Of a stretch of DNA of 64,000 bases, positions 52,127 to 61,025 are shown piece by piece. The stretch is from an uncultured Dehalococcoidia bacterium. Lineage in GTDB: Bacteria; Chloroflexota; Dehalococcoidia; Lucifugimonadales; GCA-2712585. Both the position numbers and the translations under genes were made by a program. The stretch covers positions 2,045,141 through 2,109,140 of the forward strand of contig OX638324.1 of assembly GCA_951812825.1 (NCBI GenBank), written 5' to 3'. Each line of letters begins with the position of its first letter. Position 1 is the stretch's first letter. The notes under the pieces were generated by a model. That model was not told the DNA's origin, searched no databases, and was given only the letters and a program-made list of their open reading frames with translations.

Positions 52127-52502
52127 CTGCCATCGCCTCGGCGTCCCGGATGTATCCCAGGGTTTCCCGTACGTCGGCGATAATGGCGTCAGCGGGCTCC
52201 AGAATCCCGTCGTAGAAACACGCTCCATGTAGAAAAGATTGACGGAGGGCATACTGCAAACGCAATGGTTCCAGGGATGGGTTCTGCCTACGCAGTTGCT
52301 GAAGCTGCCGAATAGTCTGGCCTGACGTGCGGGGTTCCCTTCCGGTGCGGGCCAAAATCAAACCACCGGTTGCCCGCTTTGTGGCGTCCCACGCCTTCTC
52401 GGAGGCGTTGGGCAACCGACCCTGCTCAAGGATCTCCAAAGCGTCGTCATACAGGCTACTGGCGTCGGAGAACAGCAAGTCTGGCTGGTTGGTTTCGAGC
52501 AT
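52110..52502 (-). CDS. HEPN-like helical protein
   Basis: The 130-residue protein resembles HEPN/PaREP1-type sequences: LYDDALEILEQGRLPNASEK, then KRATGGLILARTGREP, and later LHGACFYDGILEP and YIRDAEAM. HEPN proteins are helical and often nucleotide- or RNA-associated, some being toxins. The RNase-type RxxxxH motif is not evident, so an RNase function is not claimed. The ATG at 52502 begins the homologous part. It overlaps hisS by 17 nt, so hisS may be translationally coupled to it. Confidence 0.75.
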   Translation of the reverse strand: MLETNQPDLLFSDASSLYDDALEILEQGRLPNASEKAWDATKRATGGLILARTGREPRTSGQTIRQLQQLRRQNPSLEPLRLQYALRQSFLHGACFYDGILEPADAIIADVRETLGYIRDAEAMAVVQGS

Positions 52503-52722
52503 GTATCTTCTCTTCGCCGGTGTTGGATTGGCTGACCGCGGAACAGAAAAAGTATACCACCTCACGTTCCAGGCTTGAACCTTGGCAAAACTCCCTACTA
52601 CTCATAACCGAGGAAGACTGGCGCTTGCCCTTGTGAAAGCAAGGGATTGGGGTGGAAATTCCTCAGCCAAGGACCTTTCCCGTAGACTGGACGAAAACCG
52701 TACGGACAAATATGATAGGGAT

Positions 52723-54924
52723 ATGACATTGAAGACGGCAACGGCGCCGAGCCTGAGACAGTTAATTCGACGGACCAGTAAGTATCTTCCCAAGGAGAAG
52801 AGCGAACTGGTGGAGTCTGCCTACGAATTTGCGGAGCAATCCCACCGGGGCCAGTTTCGCGCTTCGGGGGGACCCTACATCGAGCATCCCCTGAGCATTG
52901 CCCTCTTCCTGGCGGACCTGCAGTTGGACGCGACAACCCTTTCCGCCGCGCTTCTTCACGACGTGGTGGAGGACTGCGACGTCACATCACAGGATATCAG
53001 TCGTCATTTCGGTCCGGACGTATCCAAGTTGGTGGATGGGGTAACCAAGCTGACGCGGATGGAGTTGGTGGATTTGGCCGACGTGTCGAGCCAGCCCCCG
53101 GAAGACCGGCTGAAGGCCGAGACCCTTCGCAAGATGCTGGTGGCGATGGCGGAAGACGTGCGGGTGGTGCTCATCAAGCTGGCGGACCGTTTGCACAACA
53201 TGCTGACGCTGGATGCCCTGGCCCCGCCCAAGCAGAGGGCAATGGCGCAGGAGACGATGGATATTTACGCGCCACTGGCCCACCGGCTGGGAATTTGGGA
53301 CATCAAGTGGCGGCTGGAAGATCGCTCTTTCCACTGCATGGAGCCTGACATATACAGGGAAATCTCCGAAATGCTGGCTACGCGACGGGAAGAGCGGGAG
53401 CATTACATTGAGGAGCAGCGCCAGATTCTGGTTGACGCTTTGGAAAGTCATGATTTGAAGGCGCAGGTACTTGGGCGACCAAAGCACATCTACAGCATCT
53501 ATCAGAAGAGCCAGAAGTACGAAAGCGAAGGCAAGAGCACGAGGGACATCTACGATCTCTACGCGTTGAGGGTTCTTGTGAAGTCCACGTCCGACTGCTA
53601 CAACGCGCTGGGGGTTGTGCATAATCTCTGGCGACCCATTCCGGGGCAGTTTGACGATTACGTGGCCAATCCGAAAGAGAACCTCTACCAGTCTCTACAT
53701 ACGACGGTGATGTGCAAGGGCGCTACTCCGCTGGAAGTGCAGATACGCACCCACGAAATGCATCAGCTTGCCGAGTACGGGGTGGCCGCCCACTGGCACT
53801 ATAAGGAAGGCAACACCAGCGATTCAAAGTTCGAGCAGAAGATGACGTGGATGCGCCAGCTTCTCGAATGGCAACGGGACGTGCAGGGTACTGACGAGTT
53901 TCTGGAGTCCGTCAAGACGGACATCTTCCAGGACCAGGTGTTTGTGTTCACGCCCCAGGGGGACATTGTGGAGCTTCCTTCAGGGGCCACTCCCATAGAC
54001 TTCGCCTACCGCATCCATACGGAGCTGGGACACCGGTGCATAGGGGGCAAGGTGAACGGGCGGCTGATGGCCCTGGACTACCAGCTTCAGAACGGCGACA
54101 CGGTAGAGATTCTGACAACGAAAGTTGCCCGGGGGCCCAGCCTTGACTGGCTAAACCCCAATTTGGGATATATACGCACTGCCAGCGCGCGCAGCCGTAT
54201 TCGCCAGTGGTTCCGGCGTCAGTCGCGAACGGCTAACATACAGCTGGGCCGGGATCTGCTGAAGAAGGAAGCCAGGCGTCTCAACATGAAGATCGACGAA
54301 CAGGCGCTGGCCGCGACCTTCAAGATGGACAACGTGGAGGAGTTTCTCATCTCCCTTGCCTCTGGCGGCACGACAATCAACCAGGTGATCAACAGGCTAA
54401 CTGCGGATGAGCGGAAGGTGCAGGAGCAGCGGTCGAGCAGTCTTCCGCTCACAAGTCCCGGTTCGGGGATCAAGGTATTGGGAGTGGGAGACCTGCTGAC
54501 GCGGATCGGGCAGTGCTGCAGTCCGTTGCCCGGCGACCGGATAATCGGCTTCATCACGCGATCGAGAGGCATTACTGTTCACAAGACCAGTTGCCACAGC
54601 GTGAGAAACGAAGACGAGCGGGAGCGTCTTGTGGACGTGGATTGGGGAGAGGAGGAGAAGCTCTATCCCGTTCGGATTGAGATCAAGGCCCGGGACAGGG
54701 TTGGTCTGCTGAGGGACATTACGGCCCGGGTTTCCGAGGAGAAGGTGAACATTGCCGAGGTCCTCACGGACGAGAGATCCGACGGAACGGTGACCATCTA
54801 CCTGACGCTGCATACGACGGGGCTGGAGCAGATGGGCCGGATTTTCGCCAAACTGGACGGCATTAAGGGGATGCTGAGCGCGGGCAGAATAGTAACCGAC
54901 CCATTCAGCATATCCAAGAAGTAG
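52723..54924 (+). CDS. rel: Bifunctional (p)ppGpp synthetase/hydrolase
   Basis: The 733-residue protein has an intact HD hydrolase domain (LLHDVVEDCD, His-Asp at 79-80). The synthetase domain has IYDLYALRVLV and PKENLYQSLHTTV. A TGS domain (VFTPQGDIVELP), zinc-finger-like CC region (GQCCSPLPGDRI) and C-terminal ACT domain follow. It makes and degrades the alarmone (p)ppGpp in the stringent response. The ATG at 52723 begins the conserved part; an in-frame start at 52582 has no ribosome binding site. TATGAT just before the start could be a -10 box of a near-leaderless message. Confidence 0.95.
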   Translation: MTLKTATAPSLRQLIRRTSKYLPKEKSELVESAYEFAEQSHRGQFRASGGPYIEHPLSIALFLADLQLDATTLSAALLHDVVEDCDVTSQDISRHFGPDVSKLVDGVTKLTRMELVDLADVSSQPPEDRLKAETLRKMLVAMAEDVRVVLIKLADRLHNMLTLDALAPPKQRAMAQETMDIYAPLAHRLGIWDIKWRLEDRSFHCMEPDIYREISEMLATRREEREHYIEEQRQILVDALESHDLKAQVLGRPKHIYSIYQKSQKYESEGKSTRDIYDLYALRVLVKSTSDCYNALGVVHNLWRPIPGQFDDYVANPKENLYQSLHTTVMCKGATPLEVQIRTHEMHQLAEYGVAAHWHYKEGNTSDSKFEQKMTWMRQLLEWQRDVQGTDEFLESVKTDIFQDQVFVFTPQGDIVELPSGATPIDFAYRIHTELGHRCIGGKVNGRLMALDYQLQNGDTVEILTTKVARGPSLDWLNPNLGYIRTASARSRIRQWFRRQSRTANIQLGRDLLKKEARRLNMKIDEQALAATFKMDNVEEFLISLASGGTTINQVINRLTADERKVQEQRSSSLPLTSPGSGIKVLGVGDLLTRIGQCCSPLPGDRIIGFITRSRGITVHKTSCHSVRNEDERERLVDVDWGEEEKLYPVRIEIKARDRVGLLRDITARVSEEKVNIAEVLTDERSDGTVTIYLTLHTTGLEQMGRIFAKLDGIKGMLSAGRIVTDPFSISKK

Positions 54925-54939
54925 CCCCTTTCAAAGGGG
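54925..54939. terminator. Short hairpin after rel
   Basis: CCCCTT and AAGGGG pair with loop TCA immediately after the rel stop. No T-run follows, so termination is uncertain. Confidence 0.4.
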
Positions 54940-54951
54940 GAACGCAGGCTT

Positions 54952-54957
54952 TATACT
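54952..54957 (+). promoter_or_regulatory. Putative rpsT -10 box TATACT
   Basis: TATACT in CTTTATACTATC lies 36 nt before the rpsT start, after the rel hairpin. The -35 is weak. Confidence 0.45.
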
Positions 54958-54992
54958 ATCTGTCAAACAAACGTCACCCTCCGGAGGTACCA

Positions 54993-55250
54993 TTGCCGTC
55001 TGAGAAATCAATGCGATCTTCCTTGCGGAAGCAGGAGCGCAACCGCAGTGTAAGGTCAGCCACAAGAACCTACATAGCGAAGGCTGTCAAAGCCATCGAA
55101 GAGTCGGACCAGGACGAACGGGAAGCGGCCGTGAAGCGCGCATTGAAGGCGCTGGACGAGACGGCGAAGCGGCGCATTATTCATCCCAACAACGCCGCCC
55201 GACGGAAGTCCCGATTGATGAAGCGGTTGAACACCGCGTCTGCAGAATAG
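54993..55250 (+). CDS. rpsT: 30S ribosomal protein S20
   Basis: The 85-residue basic helical protein begins PSEKSMRSSLRKQERNRSVRS, matching the S20 N-terminus. It continues with VKRALKALDETAKRRIIHPN and NNAARRKSRLMKRL. It binds 16S rRNA in the small subunit. The TTG start is preceded by GGAGG at good spacing; a TTG start for S20 is known to limit expression in other bacteria. It lies upstream of lexA. Confidence 0.94.
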   Translation: MPSEKSMRSSLRKQERNRSVRSATRTYIAKAVKAIEESDQDEREAAVKRALKALDETAKRRIIHPNNAARRKSRLMKRLNTASAE

Positions 55251-55312
55251 CAATTTCCCGGGAGTTGATTTCTTGTATTGACTATTGGGATAAGGTTGTG
55301 TTACTTTCATAA

Positions 55313-55324
55313 GAACCCCCGTTC
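55313..55324 (+). promoter_or_regulatory. LexA (SOS) box GAAC-CCCC-GTTC
   Basis: The palindrome GAAC-N4-GTTC matches the Gram-positive-type SOS box and lies 11 nt before the lexA ATG. TTGACT at 55278 may be a -35, with a weak extended -10 TTACTT 17 nt on. This implies autoregulation of lexA. Confidence 0.75.
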
Positions 55325-55335
55325 AGAGGATAAAT

Positions 55336-55986
55336 ATGAGGAAAAGAAGTAAGAAAACATCTGAGAAACAGCAGCGTATGCTCCGGTTCATCCGGGAATT
55401 CATGTCTGAAAACGGTTTCCCGCCTACGGTGAGAGACATCCAGTTTGCCTGCGGCATCAGTTCCACGTCGGTTGTTGACTACAACTTGAGATTGATGCAG
55501 CGAGACGGTCTGATTCGGCGAAGGCCGGAAATGGCGCGGGGCATTGAATTGCTGGATGAGAAGGGCCGCGCCGCGGGGTTCCTTCCGCAGATTCCGGTGA
55601 TGGGCTATATTGCCGCGGGCGAGCCTCTTCCCGGCCCTTCCAGCGAAGGCTGGGACCAGGAACCTCTTGAGAGCATAGAGATGCCGCGCTACATGGCGGA
55701 AACCTACAAGGACCTGTACGCGCTGCGGGTCAAGGGCACCTCGATGATTGACGCATTGATCGATGACGGGGACATAGTGCTCATAAATCCGAACCATCAG
55801 ATCAAGAACGGGGATATGACGGTGGCGTGGCTGAAGCTTGAGCAGGAAGCCACGCTGAAGCGCTTCTACAAGGAGGGCAGAAAGGTGAGGCTACAGCCGG
55901 CGAACGCTCGCATGAAACCCATCTATACCAAGGCCTCCAACGTAGAAACCAGGGGCAAGGTTGTAGCAGTACTACGCACCCTTTAA
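55336..55986 (+). CDS. lexA: LexA repressor
   Basis: The 216-residue protein has a winged-helix domain (FPPTVRDIQFACGISSTSVV), the Ala94-Gly95 self-cleavage site in GYIAAGEPL, nucleophile Ser136 in KGTSMID and Lys175 in EATLKRF. It represses SOS genes until RecA filaments stimulate self-cleavage. The extra N-terminal basic residues (MRKRSKKTSEK) are modest. A matching operator lies directly upstream, and a strong terminator follows the stop. Confidence 0.96.
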   Translation: MRKRSKKTSEKQQRMLRFIREFMSENGFPPTVRDIQFACGISSTSVVDYNLRLMQRDGLIRRRPEMARGIELLDEKGRAAGFLPQIPVMGYIAAGEPLPGPSSEGWDQEPLESIEMPRYMAETYKDLYALRVKGTSMIDALIDDGDIVLINPNHQIKNGDMTVAWLKLEQEATLKRFYKEGRKVRLQPANARMKPIYTKASNVETRGKVVAVLRTL

Positions 55987-56006
55987 GCCTGTGAACTGAA
56001 TTAGGG

Positions 56007-56045
56007 AGAGCCGCTCCACAGTTGGAAGTGTGGGGCGGCTCTTTT
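56007..56045 (+). terminator. Rho-independent terminator after lexA
   Basis: AGAGCCGC-T-CCACA pairs with TGTGG-G-GCGGCTCT in a 14-bp stem (one T-G pair) with an 8-nt loop, followed by TTTT. It ends the lexA transcript. Confidence 0.88.
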
Positions 56046-56059
56046 GCGTCCGGCGGGAT

Positions 56060-56144
56060 GTTTGCCCTTCGACAGGCCCAGGACAGGCTCAGGGTAAGGG
56101 GGAGTTCACCCCAATCCCAACCTTCCCCCATGAAGGGAGAAGGG
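56060..56144. repeat. Dispersed intergenic repeat copy
   Basis: It holds TTCGACAGGCCCAGGACAGG, then GTTCACCCCAATCCC and CTTCCCCCATGAAGGGAGAA. The blocks are the same as in other copies but in a different order. It lies between the lexA terminator and the MFS gene. Confidence 0.6.
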
Positions 56145-56247
56145 GTAAGAGGTGAGGGGGTTTGGGTTGTTGTGGGGTTGGGTGTCGCGCTGTTATCATC
56201 GTTGGAATTCAATAGGGGTGGCGGCGGAAGTCTGACGGGAGGCGCTT

Positions 56248-57738
56248 TTGGGCCTATTATCCAATTACCGGGAGGTCTTGGACACCCCGGCGCGCAGGCA
56301 GGTGATGCTGGCCCTGTGTTCCACCTTCCTGCTGGTGCAGGTTGCAAGCTTTCCGGTGGCGCTTGCGCTGCCAAGCATCGCTGAGGATTTCCTGATTGAC
56401 GTTGAGACGGCGGCGTGGGTGCTGGTGGCGGAGCTGCTGGCGCTGGGCGCGACGGTGTACCTGGCAGCAAAGCTGGGAGACCGGTATGGGCACAGCCGGA
56501 TATTCTTCTATGGGATAGTGATAACAACGCTGGGCGCGGTGGCGGCGGCGTTTGCCATGGACTTCACACAGCTGCTGCTGTTCCGGGGGGTGCAGGGGTT
56601 GGGGGCGGCGCTGGTGACGGGGAACGCCAACGCTATTCTGGCGGGCAATTTCTCGGCGGAGGAGCGGGGCAGGGCCTTTGCGGTGCCGATTACGGCGGCG
56701 AGGTTCGGGACTTTTGTGGGGCTCATTGCCTTTGCCATATTCCTGCAGTGGCTGGGTTGGCGGTACATTTTTTTCTCGTTCATACCTCTGGGGATAGTGG
56801 CAATCTGGTCAGGGCTGCCGCTGCTCCGGCAGAAGGGGGAGGAAAGGCTGGACAGGGAAGGGCCGGTGGACTTCGGGGGCGCCTTCCTGTTCATTGGGAT
56901 GATTGGGGCGCTTATTTTGTCCGGACTCCACCTTCACCCCGGGGAAGAATCCTTCACCAGCGGCGACGCAGTGTCGTGGCACGTGCCGATGCACATCGCG
57001 TCGATTGTGCTGCTGGTGGCGTTCATCATTTACGAACGAAGGGTTAAGCAGCCCTTTGTGGACCTGAGGCAGTTCAAGAACCGGCACTTTTCACTGGCGC
57101 TCTTTTCCAACACCACGTTCCATCTTTCCATGCTGGCGATTATGACGCTAGTGCCCATTCTGGTGGAAAACGGGTTCGGCTACGGGCCGCTGTTCGTGAT
57201 ATACGTGCTGCTACCGCATCAGAGCATGGGGTTGTTTGTGCCTATTCTGGCCGGCTGGTACTACGATAGATATAGACCCCGCCTGCTGCGTCCCATTGCG
57301 CTGTGCCTGATAGCCCTGGGGATCTTTCTGATGGGGATGTTCGCGCTGAAGATACCATTCTGGGTGATGCCGTTTCTGCTTTTTCCGGCTTCCATAGGCA
57401 CGTCAATCTTCAATACTATTAACAATGCCGTGATTATGAATTCGGTGGGTAATGAGCATCGGGGGTTCGCTTCGGGGATGATCGAGACGACGCGCCAGGT
57501 GGGGCATACACTGGGGGCGACGGTGGCGGCGTCGGCGTTGGGGTTGGTGCTTCCGGCGGGGATTGCGCTGCTGAGCGAGGCGGAGGCACAGGACTATTAT
57601 TTCCGGGGCTTGCAGGCTTCGGCGGTGGTGGTGGTGTGGATAATACTGGCGGGGGCGCTGGTGGCGTTCAATCATAGAGTGCTGCCCTCAACGCCAAAGG
57701 CAGAGGCGCCTCAATCTTCCGGCGCAGCCGGAGGTTAG
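56248..57738 (+). CDS. MFS transporter, DHA2-type multidrug exporter
   Basis: The 496-residue membrane protein has about 14 hydrophobic segments. The MFS motif A loop appears as GDRYGHSRIF after the second helix, with motif C-like GxxxGPxxGG features less clear. The DHA2 build, with a long central loop around EERLDREGPVDFGG, suggests proton-driven drug or metabolite export. The TTG start follows GGGAGG. It stands alone between the lexA terminator and the dehydrogenase. Confidence 0.92.
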   Translation: MGLLSNYREVLDTPARRQVMLALCSTFLLVQVASFPVALALPSIAEDFLIDVETAAWVLVAELLALGATVYLAAKLGDRYGHSRIFFYGIVITTLGAVAAAFAMDFTQLLLFRGVQGLGAALVTGNANAILAGNFSAEERGRAFAVPITAARFGTFVGLIAFAIFLQWLGWRYIFFSFIPLGIVAIWSGLPLLRQKGEERLDREGPVDFGGAFLFIGMIGALILSGLHLHPGEESFTSGDAVSWHVPMHIASIVLLVAFIIYERRVKQPFVDLRQFKNRHFSLALFSNTTFHLSMLAIMTLVPILVENGFGYGPLFVIYVLLPHQSMGLFVPILAGWYYDRYRPRLLRPIALCLIALGIFLMGMFALKIPFWVMPFLLFPASIGTSIFNTINNAVIMNSVGNEHRGFASGMIETTRQVGHTLGATVAASALGLVLPAGIALLSEAEAQDYYFRGLQASAVVVVWIILAGALVAFNHRVLPSTPKAEAPQSSGAAGG

Positions 57739-57811
57739 GGGCGAGCGAATTGTTGGGATATTTTATTTCGGATAGAATAGCCGGGAGTGCAGGAGAATTG
57801 GAGGGCTGGCA

Positions 57812-58771
57812 ATGAAAGCAGGACAGTTGACGGGGCCACGCAGGATGGACCTTGTTGAGGTTGAGGAGCCTTCGCCGAGGGAGGGGGAGGCGCTGGTGCG
57901 GCTGGAGAAGATATCCATCTGTGGAAGCGACATACGGCCCTTTGCCGCGGTGATGGACGAGGCGCGATACCCGTTGCATCCGGGCAGGCCCACCCACGAG
58001 TGCGCGGGGGTGGTGGAGGAGAGCCTTTGCGACGAGATCAACGTGGGTCAGCGGGTGATTGTGTTCCCCTACTCGGAGGGGGGATTCCGGGAGTACCTGG
58101 CGGTGCCGCCTGAGAACCTGGTGGCGCTGCCGGACGAGGGGTCCATGGACACGTGGATCATGTGCCAGCCCATGGGCACGGTACTTTATTCGGTGAGCCG
58201 GATAGGGGACGTGATAGACAAGAACGTGGTGGTGCTGGGTCAGGGGGCCATCGGGCTGAGCTTTACGACTTTCCTGAGCGGCATGCACTGCCGGGAGCTG
58301 ATTGCGGTGGACCTGGAGGGCTATAGACTGGACGTGGCCAAGTCGCTGGGGGCTACGCGGACCATCAACCCGCGCTACGAGAATGTGATGGACGCCATCC
58401 AGGAGCTGACGGGGGGCGAGGGGGCCGACGTGGTGGTGGAGGCGGCGGGAGAGCATGAGACGGTGCGGCAGTCGGTGGTGATGGCGAAGAAGTTTGGGAC
58501 GGTTATCTGGTTCGGGATGACGCATAATGAGTATTTTGCCATTGACTTCCAGCAGATACGGAACAAGGACTTGACGATGATTGGGACGTCGAGCGCGAGG
58601 GCGGGTACGATGCCGCAGTACGTTCGGCAGGTGGTGCACATGGTGGACCAGGGGAGGCTGGACCCTTCGATGCTGGTGACGCACCGGATGAAGGCGGAGG
58701 AGGTGCAGGAGGCTTTTGTGATGTACGAGGAACGGGCGGACGGGGTCATCAAGGTGGTGATGGATATGTAG
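57812..58771 (+). CDS. Zinc-type alcohol dehydrogenase-like (MDR) oxidoreductase
   Basis: The 319-residue protein has the MDR fold: a GroES-like domain with catalytic Zn ligands in ICGSDIRP and THECAGVV, then the Rossmann domain with VVLGQGAIGLSF and VVVEAAG. The four-Cys structural zinc loop is absent. It oxidises an alcohol or polyol with NAD(P); substrate unknown. GGAGGG precedes the ATG. It is convergent with tmk across a repeat. Confidence 0.92.
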   Translation: MKAGQLTGPRRMDLVEVEEPSPREGEALVRLEKISICGSDIRPFAAVMDEARYPLHPGRPTHECAGVVEESLCDEINVGQRVIVFPYSEGGFREYLAVPPENLVALPDEGSMDTWIMCQPMGTVLYSVSRIGDVIDKNVVVLGQGAIGLSFTTFLSGMHCRELIAVDLEGYRLDVAKSLGATRTINPRYENVMDAIQELTGGEGADVVVEAAGEHETVRQSVVMAKKFGTVIWFGMTHNEYFAIDFQQIRNKDLTMIGTSSARAGTMPQYVRQVVHMVDQGRLDPSMLVTHRMKAEEVQEAFVMYEERADGVIKVVMDM

Positions 58772-58824
58772 GGGGGTTTTTACCCCCATGCCAGCCTTCC
58801 CCTGTCTAGGGGGAAGGGGTTTAC
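58772..58824. repeat. Dispersed intergenic repeat copy
   Basis: TTTTTACCCCCATGCCAGCC then CTTCCCCTGTCTAGGGGGAA, similar to the copy at 5185. It lies between convergent genes, so it may act as a bidirectional terminator hairpin. Confidence 0.65.
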
Positions 58825-58837
58825 AGGCGTTGTGGCG

Positions 58838-59443
58838 TTAGAGGAGGGGTTGGAGGCGGGCCCAGATTTGTTCGGCGATGGTGTCGACGGGGAGGGTTCC
58901 GTCTATGGTGAGCCAGGTTTCGGGGTTGTTGGCGGCCATTTCCAGGTAACCTTGGCGGACGCGCTGGTGAAATTCCTGCCGCTGGCTTTCCAGCACGTCC
59001 AGGGAATCAGGTTCAATTCGGGAGCGGGCCGCTTCTATCGGCGCATCCAGAAACACGGTCAGAGTTGGCTTCAGACCATCTGCGGCCAGGCGGTTTAAAT
59101 CTTCCACGATGCTGGCGTCCAAGCCGCGTCCGTAGGACTGGTAGGCCATGGTGGATGGGGCGAAGCGGTCGGAGAGGACTATGCGGCCGGCTTCGATGGC
59201 GGGTTGGATGACTTTCTCCACGTGCTCGGCTCGGGCGGCTTCAAAGAGGAGGAGTTCGGTGACGGGGGAGAGGTTGGGGTAGCCTCGAAGCCAGCGACCT
59301 GCCGCTTCTCCCAGAGGCGTCCCGTCGGGTTCCTGGGTGACGAGGGGGTCATGGCCGTTGGCAATGAGGGATTGGCTCAAGAGCTCAATCTGGGTGGACT
59401 TACCTGAGCCGTCGATGCCCTCGAAGACGATGAAGGGGGCCAC
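58838..59443 (-). CDS. tmk: Thymidylate kinase
   Basis: The 201-residue protein has the P-loop FEGIDGSGKST at residues 7-17, the DRF motif in SDRFAPSTMAYQ, and the lid region LDAPIEAARSRI. It phosphorylates dTMP to dTDP. The GTG start lies 10 nt after the AAA/R3H gene on the same strand, at the end of the pdxS-pdxT operon. Confidence 0.95.
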   Translation of the reverse strand: MAPFIVFEGIDGSGKSTQIELLSQSLIANGHDPLVTQEPDGTPLGEAAGRWLRGYPNLSPVTELLLFEAARAEHVEKVIQPAIEAGRIVLSDRFAPSTMAYQSYGRGLDASIVEDLNRLAADGLKPTLTVFLDAPIEAARSRIEPDSLDVLESQRQEFHQRVRQGYLEMAANNPETWLTIDGTLPVDTIAEQIWARLQPLL

Positions 59444-59453
59444 TACTGGCCTC

Positions 59454-61025
59454 CTATTTGCGGAGGAGCCGCACGTGGCGGCGAGGGTCGACGCCGATGC
59501 TGAGGGAGCCGAGGTTGTACTTTTGGGCGAGCAGGTGCTGGAGCCGCCGGACGTAGGCGCGCTGGGAGGAAAGGTCCACGTACTCCTCGCCGTCCAGGAC
59601 GCTCTGGGCTGCTTGGTGGGCTTCCTGCAGGGCGACGTTGAGGTTCTGGTCGCCGTTGCTGCGACTCTGCCGGCCTCGGAGGAACTGCTGCACCTGGGCG
59701 GCGGTGTTCTTGCGAATGACCTGGACGGGGGTGCCGGACTCTTCGGCGATGCGGACGACCCTGGACCCGCGCTTGTAGTGGGACTTGGTGGTGAGGATCA
59801 GGTCTGCGTGTCTGAGGTCGGTGACGATTTCCACGTCGACGCCGGAGTTGCCGGCGGCCTGTTCGAGCTTGTCGCGGCCCACGCCGAAGAGGAAGATGCG
59901 GGGGGCGAGGGAGTCCTCGACCAAGGATGGGTTCGCGGCTTCTTTTCCGGTGGGCAGAAGGCCTGCCCGAACGGAAGATGGGGGAGAAGCTACGGGCCTT
60001 GTCGCGCTATCCATTATCACCTGCCCGGCATGGTTCAGGCGGCGGACTTCAGGGACGAGGGCGTAGCCTCTGAGCCAGGAATCGACGACCTTGGCCACGT
60101 TGTCGTGGACGGATACGGTGTCCCAGCTCTGGATTTCGACAACGACGTCGAAGGTGGGAGGGGCTTTACGCTCCAGGACGCTTTTCTGTGTGCCGCGGTA
60201 GCGGGCTTCGTCGTCGCCGAGGGTGACGGTCTGGATACCACCGACGAGGTCGGAGAGGGTGGGGTTGAGGATGAGGTTGTCGAGGGAGTTGCCGTGGGCG
60301 GTGGCGATAAGCTGAACGCCGCGTTCGGCGATGGTGCGTGCGGCGGCGGCTTCGAGCTCGGTGCCCATTTCGTCGATGACGATGACCTGGGGCATGTGAT
60401 TTTCGACGGCCTCAATCATGACGGCGTGCTGGAGGTTGGAGGAGGCCACCTGCATGCGGCGGGCGTGGCCGATGGCGGGGTGGGGGATGTCACCGTCGCC
60501 GGCGATTTCGTTGGAAGTATCGACGACGATGACGCGCTTCTTGGCAGCGTCGGCGAGGACGCGGCTGACTTCGCGGAGCATGGTGGTCTTGCCGACGCCG
60601 GGGCGGCCCAGGAGGAGGATATTCTTGCCGGAGAAGACGAGGTCTTCGATGGTCTTGATGGTGCCGAAGACGGCCCTTCCCACGCGGCAGGTAATGCCGA
60701 GGATCCTGCCCTTGCGGTTTCTGATGGCGGAGATGCGGTGGAGGGTGCGTTCGATGCCGGAACGGTTATCGTCGCCGAATTCGCTGATGCGAGAGGTGAC
60801 GTAGTCCAGGTCGGCAGGGGAGACTTCATCCATGTCCAGAATGACGTCGCCGTCGGGGAACCGGGCCTCAGGGGGACGGGCCAGATCGAGGACGACTTCC
60901 AGGAGTTCGCTGACGTCGTGCATGTTTCGGAGGGGTCCTACGATACGTGGCGGAAGGCATTGGAGGAGGAGGTCCAGGTCGTCCTGGATGTGGCGTTCAA
61001 GCTGCCGGGTCTGCTGTTCAATCAT
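59454..61025 (-). CDS. SpoIIIAA-like AAA ATPase with C-terminal R3H domain
   Basis: The 523-residue protein has a P-loop GRPGVGKTT at 140-148 and Walker B VIVIDEMGTELEA near residue 215, in a SpoIIIAA/Jag-type ATPase core. A linker and a C-terminal R3H-like nucleic-acid-binding region (SSQRAYVRRLQHLL ... GVDPRRHVRL) follow. The family is often annotated as single-stranded nucleic-acid-binding R3H protein; its role is unknown. Its ATG overlaps the pdxT stop in an ATGA, and tmk follows. Confidence 0.9.
   Translation of the reverse strand: MIEQQTRQLERHIQDDLDLLLQCLPPRIVGPLRNMHDVSELLEVVLDLARPPEARFPDGDVILDMDEVSPADLDYVTSRISEFGDDNRSGIERTLHRISAIRNRKGRILGITCRVGRAVFGTIKTIEDLVFSGKNILLLGRPGVGKTTMLREVSRVLADAAKKRVIVVDTSNEIAGDGDIPHPAIGHARRMQVASSNLQHAVMIEAVENHMPQVIVIDEMGTELEAAAARTIAERGVQLIATAHGNSLDNLILNPTLSDLVGGIQTVTLGDDEARYRGTQKSVLERKAPPTFDVVVEIQSWDTVSVHDNVAKVVDSWLRGYALVPEVRRLNHAGQVIMDSATRPVASPPSSVRAGLLPTGKEAANPSLVEDSLAPRIFLFGVGRDKLEQAAGNSGVDVEIVTDLRHADLILTTKSHYKRGSRVVRIAEESGTPVQVIRKNTAAQVQQFLRGRQSRSNGDQNLNVALQEAHQAAQSVLDGEEYVDLSSQRAYVRRLQHLLAQKYNLGSLSIGVDPRRHVRLLRK

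Noticed and set aside
52582-52722. Extended N-terminus of rel
   Set aside because: It has no ribosome binding site and no family similarity. The conserved region begins near the ATG at 52723.
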